Below, one piece after another: positions 8,023-15,814 of a DNA stretch of 64,000 bases. Under the pieces are notes generated by a model that was given only the letters and a program-made list of their open reading frames with translations, made no database searches and was not told the origin of the DNA. Each line of letters opens with the position of its first letter. Position 1 is the first letter of the stretch. The position numbers were made by a program, and so were the translations under genes. The stretch lies in contig JAXGNN010000001.1 of the NCBI GenBank assembly GCA_040767925.1, forward strand, positions 1,240,001 to 1,304,000, written 5' to 3'. The stretch is from Phil1 sp040767925 (lineage in GTDB: Bacteria > Bacillota > Clostridia > Christensenellales > CAG-138).

Positions 8023-8673
8023 CTACGCGCCAAGAAGCGGAATCGCTTCATGGAGGGAGCCGACGAGCGCGAACAGCCCCTGAAGGTCGGTTTCGTCCGG
8101 CGCGCGCAGGTCGGGCACCATGACGGTCTTCATCCCCGCGGCTTTCGCCGCGGCGACGCCGCTTGGCGAATCCTCGAGCGCCATGCAGCATGCGGGGGCG
8201 ACGTCGAGCGCCCTCGCCGCCGCGAGGAAGATATCTGGCGCGGGCTTGCCGAGGGCGACGTCGTCCCCGCAGACGACGGCGTCGAACCGCCCGGAAAGGC
8301 CCGCCATCTCGAGGTTGCGCAAGATCCTTTTCATGGGGCTCGAGGAGGCGACGGCGCGCGGGAGGCGCGACTCGTCGAGCCTGTCGAGAAGCTCGAAAAG
8401 GCCGGGCTTCACGGGGGTGCCGCGGCGCGTCACATAGTCCTCGATATACGCGTCCATGCCCCGCATGGCCGCGGCGAAGTCGAGCCTGTCGCCGAACGCC
8501 CCGAAAAGCGCCTGCCGCGTGCTCTCGGTGTTGAGGCCGAGGAGCCGGAAAAACAGCGCCTCGTCGCCCGCAAGGCCCTGCTTTTCGAGGGCCTCCATCA
8601 TGCCGAGGGCGGCCACGCGCTCCGTGTCGAACATGAGGCCGTCCATGTCGAAAATAACCGCTTTGATATCCAT
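8023..8673 (-). CDS. HAD hydrolase, beta-phosphoglucomutase-like
   Basis: A 216-residue haloacid dehalogenase family phosphatase or phosphomutase. Motif I is FDMDGLMFDTE (residues 8-18), motif II is ASSSP, motif III lysine lies in LGKPAPDIF, and motif IV is ALEDSPSGVAAAKAAG, with a helical cap between motifs I and II typical of the beta-phosphoglucomutase subgroup. The substrate is a sugar phosphate by family inference only. It is first in a two-gene unit with the MFS transporter. No ribosome binding site precedes the ATG; TATAAT (8686-8681) ends 7 nt before it, so a leaderless transcript is possible. Confidence 0.85.
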   Translation of the reverse strand: MDIKAVIFDMDGLMFDTERVAALGMMEALEKQGLAGDEALFFRLLGLNTESTRQALFGAFGDRLDFAAAMRGMDAYIEDYVTRRGTPVKPGLFELLDRLDESRLPRAVASSSPMKRILRNLEMAGLSGRFDAVVCGDDVALGKPAPDIFLAAARALDVAPACCMALEDSPSGVAAAKAAGMKTVMVPDLRAPDETDLQGLFALVGSLHEAIPLLGA

Positions 8674-8680
8674 ACGGATG

Positions 8681-8686
8681 ATTATA
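8681..8686 (-). promoter_or_regulatory. -10 box for HAD-MFS unit, leaderless candidate
   Basis: Consensus TATAAT on the minus strand separated from the ATG by CATCCGT. No good -35 hexamer is visible at 16-18 bp, so the promoter assignment is moderate. Confidence 0.4.
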
Positions 8687-8717
8687 CCGTAAAAATCCGC
8701 CCCGGGGAAGTTCTATT

Positions 8718-8743
8718 AAAAAAGCGGCGATCGCCGCTTTTTT
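8718..8743. terminator. Bidirectional intrinsic terminator
   Basis: A perfect 26-bp palindrome: A6, GCGGCGATCGCCGC, T6. It ends the murC operon on the minus strand and could act in both directions. Confidence 0.85.
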
Positions 8744-8752
8744 AAAAATCCG

Positions 8753-8986
8753 TTATTCCGTCACGAGGTACGGCCTGAGCCGGTCGAAATCGGAGGGGTC
8801 GCTCACGACCAGCTCCACCGAGGAGATGCGCTCATCCTGGAACATCTGCGTGAGCGCGATGTACTGGCAAAGGGTCGACTTCAGGTTGAGCCTGTCCCCC
8901 TCCTGCGTGACGAGCTCCACGCGGCCCGGGCAGGCGTTGACCGCCGCGAAAAACTGCTTGGGTTCCGTGATGTTGACGATTTTCAT
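8753..8986 (-). CDS. Small protein with HPr-like fold, no active His
   Basis: A 77-residue protein. The stretch VELVTQEGDRLNLKSTLC followed by helix-like QYIALTQMF and a final VELVVSDPSDFDRLRPYL resembles the second half of HPr (LKS helix and last strand-helix), but the phosphorylated histidine region of HPr is missing, so it cannot act in sugar phosphotransfer in the usual way. It may be a structural or regulatory relative; the similarity is judged by eye. It is the last gene of the murC operon, 4 nt after the preceding stop, whose end supplies the GGGAG ribosome binding site, and a strong terminator follows. Confidence 0.6.
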   Translation of the reverse strand: MKIVNITEPKQFFAAVNACPGRVELVTQEGDRLNLKSTLCQYIALTQMFQDERISSVELVVSDPSDFDRLRPYLVTE

Positions 8987-8990
8987 CCGC

Positions 8991-9311
8991 TTACTCCCAT
9001 TCTATGGCGCCCACCGAGGCGAGGTATTCCTCGGCGAAGTCCATGTAATCCTCCGTCAGGCGCATGGCGTACATCCTGTACTGCGCGAAGCGCCGCTGCA
9101 TCCCCGCGAAGATGGCTTCATAGGCCGCGTCGTCGTCGTAGACCGCGCCGCTGTCCGCGCCGGACTCGCGCATGTACGCGTCGTCCAGCTCGAGCATAAC
9201 GTCCACCATCTGGGGCAGTTCCCCTTCCTTGAGGAAGTCGTAATCCCCCTCGGCGACGAACTTGTCGAGGATATACTTTTTCAGTTCATTGACGTCCACA
9301 TCGGCGTACAT
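8991..9311 (-). CDS. Acidic protein of unknown function, 106 aa
   Basis: Not recognised. The product (MYADVDVNELKKYILD...) is strongly acidic, mostly helical in appearance, with no cysteines, signal peptide or membrane segment, so it is probably a soluble cytoplasmic protein. The ATG at 9311 follows AAGGAG by 8 nt; an in-frame GTG two codons upstream is also possible. The ribosome binding site lies inside the end of pepF and the genes are separated by 2 nt, so expression is tightly coupled to pepF. Confidence 0.7.
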   Translation of the reverse strand: MYADVDVNELKKYILDKFVAEGDYDFLKEGELPQMVDVMLELDDAYMRESGADSGAVYDDDAAYEAIFAGMQRRFAQYRMYAMRLTEDYMDFAEEYLASVGAIEWE

Positions 9312-9313
9312 GA

Positions 9314-11101
9314 TCACATCTCCTTCATCTGCGCTTCAAAGTCGTCGAGCGTCGCGGCGAACACGTCGAGCGCGGAGAGCACCGCCTCGGGCTTCGTCAA
9401 GTCGACGCCCGCGATCTTCAGTTCCTCGAGCGGGTAGTCGCTGCCGCCGGTCGTGAGGAACTTCAGGTAATTCGCGGCGTCCCCGGTCTTTAAGATGTTG
9501 TCCGCGATGGCGACAGCGCTGCAGAAGCCCGTCGCATACTGGTAAACGTAGAACGCGTTGTAGAAGTGCGGGATGCGCGCCCACTCGACGTCCTGGAAAT
9601 CGTCCACGACGGCGCCCTCGTAATACAGCTCGTTGAGGGAGCGGTAGAGCGAATTGAGGCCCTCCGCCGTGAGCGGCTCGCCCGCCTCGTACTTCTCGTG
9701 CGCCTTCCTCTCGAACTCGGCGAAGAGCGTCTGCCGGAACACGGTCGTGCGGAAGCCCTCGAGGAAGTGGTTGAGCACGTACGCGCGCCGCGCCGGGTCC
9801 TTCTCCGTTTCGAGCAGGTATTTGCATAAAAGCACCTCGTTGACGGTCGAGGCGACCTCGGCGACGAGTATGTGGTAATCGTGGTTGACGAAGTCCTGCG
9901 CCTCGTTGGATTTGTAGGAGTGCATGGCGTGGCCGAGCTCATGCGCCAAAGTGAAGGCGTCGTCCAGCGTGTCGGTGAAGTTCAAAAGGACGTAGGGGTG
10001 CACGCCGTACACGCCGCAGGAGAACGCGCCCGTCGTCTTGCCGCGGTTCTCGTAAACGTCCATCCAGCTGTTCTCGTACGCCCTGTCGAGCAGCTTCGCG
10101 TATCCCTCGCCGAGCGGCGCGAGCGCCTTTTTAACGAGCGCCTTGCTCTCCTCATAGCCGATATGGAAATCCACCTCGGACATCAGCGGGCAGTAGAGGT
10201 CGTACATGTGCAGCTCGTCGAGATTGAGGACGCGCCGTCTGACGGAAAGGTACTGCCTCATCGTGTTAAGGCGCGCGTGGATGGCCTCCGTGAGGCTGTC
10301 GAGCACGCTCACGGGCACGTTGCTGCGAAAGAGCGCCGCCTCGCAGGCGTTCTTATGGCCGCGGACGGACGCGTTGTAACAGTCGAACTTGACGCTGCCC
10401 GCGTAGAGCGCGGCGAAGGTGTTGATATACTTGTTGAACTCGCCGAAATACTTCTCGAACGCCTCGCGGCGCACGCTCCTGACGTTGCTCTCGCGGTAGA
10501 CGCCGAAGTTGCCGTGCGTGAGCTGCGCCTGTTCGCCCTTTTCATCGGCGATCGTCGGGAAGGTCATATCGACGCTCGAGAGCATCGTAAAGGCGTTGTC
10601 CGGCGTCTGCGCGGCGTCCCCGAGCTTCGCGAGCATCAGCTCGCGCTTCGCGTCGAGCGTGTGCGCGCGGGCGCGGCAGACATCCTCCACCATGTGGCGG
10701 TAGGTTTGAAGCCCCGGGGCTTTCATGTATGCGGCGAGCGTCTCCTCCGGGATGGCGAGAAGCTCAGGCGTCAAAAAGGAGGACGCGGAACGCGCGGACA
10801 CGAGAAGGCTCACCGCGCGCGCCTCCATCTTCTGATATTCCGGGTCGGAATTGTCGCCCGCCTTGTGCAGCATGGCGTAAAGATACACGAGCTCAAGCTT
10901 CTCGCCGAGCGCCGCGTCCATGTCGAGTGCGCGCTGCAGCGCCTCCGCGCTCCCGCCGAGCGTCCCCTCGAGGGCGGGGATGCCCTTGATCAGTTCCTCC
11001 GTTTCGGCAAACGCCTTCTCCCACGCCTCCCGCGAGGGGAACATGTGGGTGAAATCCCACATAAAGCGCGGGTCCATTTCCTTCCTTTTCTTAAGCTCCA
11101 T
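9314..11101 (-). CDS. pepF: Oligoendopeptidase F
   Basis: Zinc metallopeptidase of family M3 that cuts oligopeptides in the cytoplasm. The 595-residue protein begins MELKKRKEMDPRFMWDFTH, has the helical N-terminal lobe, and shows the HEXXH zinc site in FTLAHELGHAMHSY with a downstream glutamate in the VAEVASTVNE helix. The length matches clostridial PepF. The start at 11101 is supported by GGAGG a few bases upstream; the longer open frame before it lies in the previous gene. It overlaps the end of the membrane-protein gene by 11 nt and is the third gene of a murC-led operon. Confidence 0.95.
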   Translation of the reverse strand: MELKKRKEMDPRFMWDFTHMFPSREAWEKAFAETEELIKGIPALEGTLGGSAEALQRALDMDAALGEKLELVYLYAMLHKAGDNSDPEYQKMEARAVSLLVSARSASSFLTPELLAIPEETLAAYMKAPGLQTYRHMVEDVCRARAHTLDAKRELMLAKLGDAAQTPDNAFTMLSSVDMTFPTIADEKGEQAQLTHGNFGVYRESNVRSVRREAFEKYFGEFNKYINTFAALYAGSVKFDCYNASVRGHKNACEAALFRSNVPVSVLDSLTEAIHARLNTMRQYLSVRRRVLNLDELHMYDLYCPLMSEVDFHIGYEESKALVKKALAPLGEGYAKLLDRAYENSWMDVYENRGKTTGAFSCGVYGVHPYVLLNFTDTLDDAFTLAHELGHAMHSYKSNEAQDFVNHDYHILVAEVASTVNEVLLCKYLLETEKDPARRAYVLNHFLEGFRTTVFRQTLFAEFERKAHEKYEAGEPLTAEGLNSLYRSLNELYYEGAVVDDFQDVEWARIPHFYNAFYVYQYATGFCSAVAIADNILKTGDAANYLKFLTTGGSDYPLEELKIAGVDLTKPEAVLSALDVFAATLDDFEAQMKEM

Positions 11102-12224
11102 CCTGTCCTCCGTTCTGTTTTTCTTCGGTATGCACGCCGTAAAAATCGTTTCCGTTTTGCGGTTCCGCCGGCGCTTCGAAATGCGCCTCCTCCGCAGGCT
11201 CGCGGAAGGTTTCGCCCTCCCCCTCGCCTTCATCCATGCCGAGCCACGCGCGGCCCTCGAGGCGCACGCGCGCGTCGTAATAGAGCACGGTGTCGAGCGC
11301 GATGGAGAAGAGCGTGCCCAGCACGGCCGCGACGGTCATCGCGAGCGCGGACAGCGCCGCCAACAGGATGAGGGCGGCGAGGGTGAAGCCGTCGGGAGGC
11401 GCCGGCGCCGCGCTGAACACGATCGCAAGCGCGAGAAGCGCGCCGAGCACGGTCTGCGCGGCCATGTTCACCAGCGTCAGGAGCGCCCTGCAGCCGAGCA
11501 CGCGGCCGAAGCGCTTCCAGACGAGCTTGATGCTCCTGCCCACGGCGTCGAAGTTGAAGACGCCCTCGTTCGCGGCGACGGGATAGACGAAGCAGACGAG
11601 GCACTGCCCGCACAGGGTGATCGCCATGCTCAGAACCCCCGTTAAAACGGTGAAGACGATGACGCCCGCGCCGATGCCCGAGAACATGTCGAGGGGCGAG
11701 CTCCAGGCCGCGGAGCCGAGCGTCGCAGGCAGCACCGAGACGAAGCTGACCACGCCGAGCACCCCGCTTGCGATGCCCGAGACGATGGACTGGACGATGC
11801 CGACGGCCATCATGCACACGAGAAGGCACAGCGTCGTCGTGAAATACCGCTTGAGCGAGTGCCTGCCCCTTTTAAACAGCATCCCGCAGGAAGCGCCGTG
11901 GGAATACATGCGCGAGGAGAATTCCCCGTAGAGCGTGCCCGTGAAGATCGGCTGGAACAGGAGGATGCTCCCCGCCGAGACCAGCAGAACGAGCAAAATC
12001 GCCGTGACGATGCCCAGCGCGAAGCGCCAGTTCTCGGTGTCGCCCGAGATGACGGCGCCGAGGATCGGGGAGGCCGCGGCGAGCATGACCAGCAGCAGAA
12101 TGAGCTGCATCGCGAGCGTGTAGAGGAAGACACCGCCGAAGTTGCGGCGGATGAGCTTCCAGGAGATGCCGAACACGCCGCGCACGGTCAGCGGGCGGAT
12201 ACGGATGGGTCCTTCGAATCGCAT
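11091..12224 (-). CDS. Multispanning membrane protein, unknown function
   Basis: A 377-residue protein with six or more hydrophobic segments and a C-terminal acidic, glutamate-rich cytoplasmic-looking tail (EGEGEGETFREPAEEAHF). No catalytic motif is recognised; the overall look resembles uncharacterised glycerophosphodiester-phosphodiesterase-associated membrane domains, but this is weak. Start at 12224 (MRFEGPIRIRPLTV) follows GAAAGGAG with a suitable spacer. It lies 22 nt downstream of murC and overlaps pepF, so it is made with cell-wall synthesis enzymes. Confidence 0.7.
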   Translation of the reverse strand: MRFEGPIRIRPLTVRGVFGISWKLIRRNFGGVFLYTLAMQLILLLVMLAAASPILGAVISGDTENWRFALGIVTAILLVLLVSAGSILLFQPIFTGTLYGEFSSRMYSHGASCGMLFKRGRHSLKRYFTTTLCLLVCMMAVGIVQSIVSGIASGVLGVVSFVSVLPATLGSAAWSSPLDMFSGIGAGVIVFTVLTGVLSMAITLCGQCLVCFVYPVAANEGVFNFDAVGRSIKLVWKRFGRVLGCRALLTLVNMAAQTVLGALLALAIVFSAAPAPPDGFTLAALILLAALSALAMTVAAVLGTLFSIALDTVLYYDARVRLEGRAWLGMDEGEGEGETFREPAEEAHFEAPAEPQNGNDFYGVHTEEKQNGGQDGA

Positions 12225-12246
12225 GGGGGCTCCTTTCCAAAGCGCT

Positions 12247-13608
12247 TTATAAGAGCTTCCTTGTCTGTATGTACACGTCGCCGCTGCCCACGGTGAGCAC
12301 GAGGTCGCCGGGGCGCGCGTTTTTCTCAAGATAGAGAGCGATCTCCTCGAAGGTCGGCAGGTATACGGCTTTCGTGCCGCCCTCCAGGATGGCGCACGCC
12401 ATGTCCCGCGCGTGGACGGTGCCGTCGTCCTTCTCCCGCCCGGGATAGATGTCGGGCACGAGCACCTCGTCCGCGTCGGCAAAGCAGGTCACGTCACGGA
12501 CGAACAGCGTTTTGGCGCGGGTGTAGGAATTGCACTGGAACACGCAGTAAAGCTTCCCGTGCCGGACGCGCTTCGCGGCGGCGAGCGTCGCCGCGATCTC
12601 GGCGGGGTGGTGCGCGTAGTCGTGGTAGATCAGGACGCCGTTTTTCTCGCCATAGAATTCAAAGCGCCTGCGCGTGTTTTGAAAGCGCGCGAGCGCGTCG
12701 GCGATTTTCGCCATGTCCGCGCCCGCGTCGAGCGCGACGGCCGCGGCCGCGACGGCGTTGACGACGTTATGCTCGCCCGGCACGTTGAGCTTTATTCCGC
12801 CGAGGGTTTCGCCCGAAAACACCAGGTCGAAGGAGGGGCAGCCGCCTTCGTCGAAGACGACGTTGGCGGGCACATAGTCCGCGTCGCGGCGCCCGTAGGA
12901 AAGCTTCCTCCCCCTGTGCTCCGCGAGGAGCCCTCTGACGCGCGGGTCGTCCGCGCAGCCGAGGAAGAGCCCGTCCTCGGGCAGGAGCGCCACGAAGCGG
13001 CGGAACGCGTCCGTGATATGCTCCATGTCGCCGTAATAGTCGAGGTGGTCGTTGTCGATGTTGTTGACGAGGGCGACGGTGGGCCGCAGCGTCAGGAAGC
13101 TCTCGACATACTCGCACGCCTCGGTGATGAACATCTCGTGCGAGCCGAGGCGCACGCCGCCCTGGAGGTAATCCACGAAGCCGCCGATGTGCACCGTGGC
13201 GTCCATGGCGCCCGTGTCGCAGATGAGCGCGAGCATGGAGGTGATGGTGGTCTTCCCGTGGCAGCCCGCGATGCCCACGACCTTTTTATAGCCCTCGGTC
13301 AGTTGGCCGAGCGCCGCGCTGCGCTCGATCTCGGGGATGCCTCTCTCCCTGGCCGCGACGCGCTCGACGTTGTCGGGCTTCACCGCGGCGGAATAGAGCA
13401 CGAGGTCCGCGCCGCCGAGGTTCTTTTCGTCGTGGCCGATCGTCACCGGGATGCCGAGCTCCGCGAGCCTTTGGGTAAACGGGGAAACGCTTTTATCCGA
13501 GCCCTGCACCTCATACTCGCGCGCGCGCAGAATCTGCGCGAGGCCGCTCATGGAGCAGCCGCCGATGCCGATGAGGTGGATGCGTTTGTGTCCTTCGATA
13601 TGCGCCAT
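12247..13608 (-). CDS. murC: UDP-N-acetylmuramate--L-alanine ligase
   Basis: Adds L-alanine to UDP-MurNAc in peptidoglycan synthesis (cytoplasm, ATP and Mg2+). The 453-residue protein has the N-terminal nucleotide-sugar loop GIGGCSMSG, the P-loop GCHGKTT (residues 115-121), the conserved ITEACEYVESF segment, NNIDNDHLDYY, and the C-terminal domain with YHDYAHHPAEI. The start is supported by GGAGAAGGAAGGAC directly upstream. It heads an operon with a membrane protein, pepF and two small genes. Its promoter is an extended -10 (TGGTATAAT) inside the end of ispE. Confidence 0.95.
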   Translation of the reverse strand: MAHIEGHKRIHLIGIGGCSMSGLAQILRAREYEVQGSDKSVSPFTQRLAELGIPVTIGHDEKNLGGADLVLYSAAVKPDNVERVAARERGIPEIERSAALGQLTEGYKKVVGIAGCHGKTTITSMLALICDTGAMDATVHIGGFVDYLQGGVRLGSHEMFITEACEYVESFLTLRPTVALVNNIDNDHLDYYGDMEHITDAFRRFVALLPEDGLFLGCADDPRVRGLLAEHRGRKLSYGRRDADYVPANVVFDEGGCPSFDLVFSGETLGGIKLNVPGEHNVVNAVAAAAVALDAGADMAKIADALARFQNTRRRFEFYGEKNGVLIYHDYAHHPAEIAATLAAAKRVRHGKLYCVFQCNSYTRAKTLFVRDVTCFADADEVLVPDIYPGREKDDGTVHARDMACAILEGGTKAVYLPTFEEIALYLEKNARPGDLVLTVGSGDVYIQTRKLL

Positions 13609-13648
13609 GTCCTTCCTTCTCCGCCCGCTTTCTTATTTTCAGAATAGA

Positions 13649-13657
13649 ATTATACCA
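13649..13657 (-). promoter_or_regulatory. Extended -10 promoter of murC operon
   Basis: Minus strand TGG-TATAAT (13657-13649) overlaps the ispE stop codon region. A second TATAAT-like sequence lies 10 bp upstream. No clear -35 hexamer; the TGN extension may compensate. Confidence 0.5.
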
Positions 13658-14480
13658 TATTATAGAACGCGCTGCACGAAACGGCGAAGGGTTCGTCCGA
13701 AAAGGCCGCCTTCGCGCGCAGCGTCGCGGCTTCATCCTCAAAGACGCCGAACACCGCGCTGCCGCTGCCCGTCATGGACGCGGCGAGCGCGCCCGCCCTT
13801 TTCATGCGCGAGAGGAGGGATGAAATCTCAGGCACGAGGGAAGAGGCCGCCGGCAAAAGCGCGTTGCCGATGTGGGGGAGGAGCGCGGCGCGGTCGGAGC
13901 GCCTTATGGCGAAGACCGCGCCCCCCGTCGTCCCCGCGGCATACGGGGGAGCGAGCGCGCGGAACACCTCCCGCGTGGAAGCGCCGCGCTCCGGCTTCAC
14001 GACGAGGAGGTTGAGCGGGAGCGGCGGGAGCGGCGTTATGACCTCTCCCCTGCCCTCGCACAGCGCGATTCCGCCCTCCATCAGGAAGGGAACGTCGGAC
14101 CCGATTTCCAGCGCGAGCGCGCGAAGCTCCGCCCCGCCGAGCGCGCCGCAATGCGCCTGCAGCGCGCGAAGCACCGCCGCCGCGTCCGCCGACGAGCCGC
14201 CGAGCCCCGCCTCGGGCGGGATGCGCCGGATGATCCGCGCGCGCACGCCCGATACGCCGCCCCGCGCGCAGTATTTCTGCGCGGCTAAAAACGCCGCGCT
14301 CCCCAGCGGCAGCGGAGGTTCCGCCTCTATAACTATGCCCCGCGTATCGAATTCAAGCGCGATTTCGTCAAAAATGTCGACGGCGAGCATGACGGAGCTG
14401 AGCTCGTGATAGCCATCCGCCCGTTTGCCCAAAACGTCGAGCGTGAGATTCACCTTCGCGCACGCTTTGATTCGTTCCAT
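13650..14480 (-). CDS. ispE: 4-diphosphocytidyl-2-C-methyl-D-erythritol kinase
   Basis: GHMP kinase of the MEP isoprenoid pathway; phosphorylates CDP-ME at the 2-hydroxyl. The 276-residue protein begins MERIKACAKVNLTLDVLG, contains the ATP-binding PPEAGLGGSSADAAA motif, the substrate region GSDVPFLMEGG and the C-terminal MTGSGSAVFGVF glycine motif. The chosen ATG at 14480 matches the family N-terminus. No ribosome binding site is present and TATAAT (14492-14487) ends 6 nt before the ATG, making this a leaderless-mRNA candidate. It is divergent from spoIIR. Confidence 0.93.
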   Translation of the reverse strand: MERIKACAKVNLTLDVLGKRADGYHELSSVMLAVDIFDEIALEFDTRGIVIEAEPPLPLGSAAFLAAQKYCARGGVSGVRARIIRRIPPEAGLGGSSADAAAVLRALQAHCGALGGAELRALALEIGSDVPFLMEGGIALCEGRGEVITPLPPLPLNLLVVKPERGASTREVFRALAPPYAAGTTGGAVFAIRRSDRAALLPHIGNALLPAASSLVPEISSLLSRMKRAGALAASMTGSGSAVFGVFEDEAATLRAKAAFSDEPFAVSCSAFYNMV

Positions 14481-14486
14481 ACCAGC

Positions 14487-14492
14487 ATTATA
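14487..14492 (-). promoter_or_regulatory. -10 box for ispE, leaderless candidate
   Basis: TATAAT on the minus strand, GCTGGT, then ATG. The -35 region is not convincing. Third instance in the window of a -10 box 6-7 nt from a start codon lacking a ribosome binding site. Confidence 0.4.
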
Positions 14493-14567
14493 TACGCCTT
14501 CGGCATAAAAATCACGATGGATGTCAATGCTCATGCTAACAATCGGTTTCAGTTCGGAGGGTATACG

Positions 14568-15155
14568 ATGATCAAACGCATTCTTGCAACCGTACTTTTA
14601 GCCGCGCTCTGCCTCGGGGCGGTCTCGCCGGGCAACGAAAACATACTTCGGCTGCACGTCGTCGCCAACAGCGACAGCGCGAAGGACCAGGCCGTGAAGC
14701 TCGCCGTGCGCGACGCGATACTCGCCCATGAGGCGGATATGGCGGCCTGCCGCGACAGCGAACAGGCGAAGGCAACGCTCATGGCGGACGGCGGGGAGCT
14801 GCTCGCCCTCGTGGAACAAACGCTCGCCGAGGAGGGCGCGGACTACGGCGCGCAGCTGGTGCTCGGCATATACGATTTCCCGGATCGATCCTACGGGGAC
14901 GCGTTTTACCCCGCCGGGGAATACGAGGCGCTGCGCGTCGTGCTCGGCGAGGGCGGCGGCCAAAACTGGTGGTGCGTGATGTTTCCCCCTCTATGCATAT
15001 TGGAGCTTCCCGACGGGAAAATTGATTATGAGGAGTTGGACGCGGATTTCGAGCTCGACGGGCTCAAATTCAACAGCTTCCTCATCAGGCTCATAAAAAG
15101 CATAGACGGAGGAAAGCTATGGCAAAGGATACAAGCAATCGTAAATACGCAATAG
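14568..15155 (+). CDS. spoIIR: Stage II sporulation protein R
   Basis: Signalling protein made in the forespore and exported to activate pro-sigmaE processing by SpoIIGA. The 195-residue protein has an N-terminal hydrophobic segment (ILATVLLAALCLGAVS), the family core LRLHVVANSDSAKDQAVKL and the conserved QNWWCVMFPPLC. The ATG at 14568 follows CGGAGGGTATACG. It overlaps sleB by 37 nt, placing a forespore signalling gene in one unit with two cortex-lysis genes, which are also forespore-made in other spore formers. A sigmaF-type promoter is expected upstream but I could not identify a clear one. Confidence 0.9.
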   Translation: MIKRILATVLLAALCLGAVSPGNENILRLHVVANSDSAKDQAVKLAVRDAILAHEADMAACRDSEQAKATLMADGGELLALVEQTLAEEGADYGAQLVLGIYDFPDRSYGDAFYPAGEYEALRVVLGEGGGQNWWCVMFPPLCILELPDGKIDYEELDADFELDGLKFNSFLIRLIKSIDGGKLWQRIQAIVNTQ

Positions 15156-15814
15156 CGCTTGCGCTGACGCTGGCGCTTTGCCTGATCCTGCAGAACGCGG
15201 CCTACGCGGCGGCGACCCTGAAGGTCGGCTCGTCGGGGGACGAGGTCGTTTCGCTGCAGACGAAGCTCAAGCGCTGGGGCTACTATTCCGGGGCGATCGA
15301 CGGCAAGTTCGGCGCGAAAACCAGAAGCGCCGTCATCTACTTCCAGCAGAAGAACGGCCTCGTGGCCGACGGCGTCGTGGGCCCCGCGACGGCAAGGGCG
15401 CTGGGGCTGGTGCTCAAGACCTCGAGCTCGGGCTCCGGCAGTTCATCGAACAGCAAGGACGGCGACCTGTATCTCCTCGCGCGGGTCGTCTACGGGGAGG
15501 CGCGCGGCGAGCCCTACAAGGGGCAGGTCGCCGTGGCCGCCGTTGTGCTCAACCGCGTCAAGAGCAGCGAGTTCCCCAACTCCATCAGCGGCGTGGTCTA
15601 CCAGAGCGGCGCGTTCGACGCGGTCAAGGACGGGCAGGTCAACCTGTCGCCGGACGAGACGGCCATCAAAGCCGCCACGGACGCCATGAACGGCTGGGAC
15701 CCCACGAACGGATGCCTCTACTATTACAACCCGGCGACGAGCACGAACAAGTGGATGCTCTCGCTCCCCGTCACGCTGTCCATCGGGCGGCACAACTTCG
15801 CATTGGGTAAATGA
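15119..15814 (+). CDS. sleB: Spore cortex-lytic enzyme SleB
   Basis: Lytic transglycosylase that breaks down spore cortex during germination. The 231-residue precursor has a signal peptide (ALALTLALCLILQNAAYA), an N-terminal peptidoglycan-binding domain (SSGDEVVSLQTKLKRWGYYS ending with VVGPATARALG), a serine-rich linker and a hydrolase_2 catalytic domain containing LLARVVYGEARGEPYKGQVA with the catalytic glutamate. The start follows GGAGGAAAGCT inside spoIIR. The stop overlaps ypeB by 4 nt (ATGA), the classic sleB-ypeB arrangement. Confidence 0.95.
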   Translation: MAKDTSNRKYAIALALTLALCLILQNAAYAAATLKVGSSGDEVVSLQTKLKRWGYYSGAIDGKFGAKTRSAVIYFQQKNGLVADGVVGPATARALGLVLKTSSSGSGSSSNSKDGDLYLLARVVYGEARGEPYKGQVAVAAVVLNRVKSSEFPNSISGVVYQSGAFDAVKDGQVNLSPDETAIKAATDAMNGWDPTNGCLYYYNPATSTNKWMLSLPVTLSIGRHNFALGK

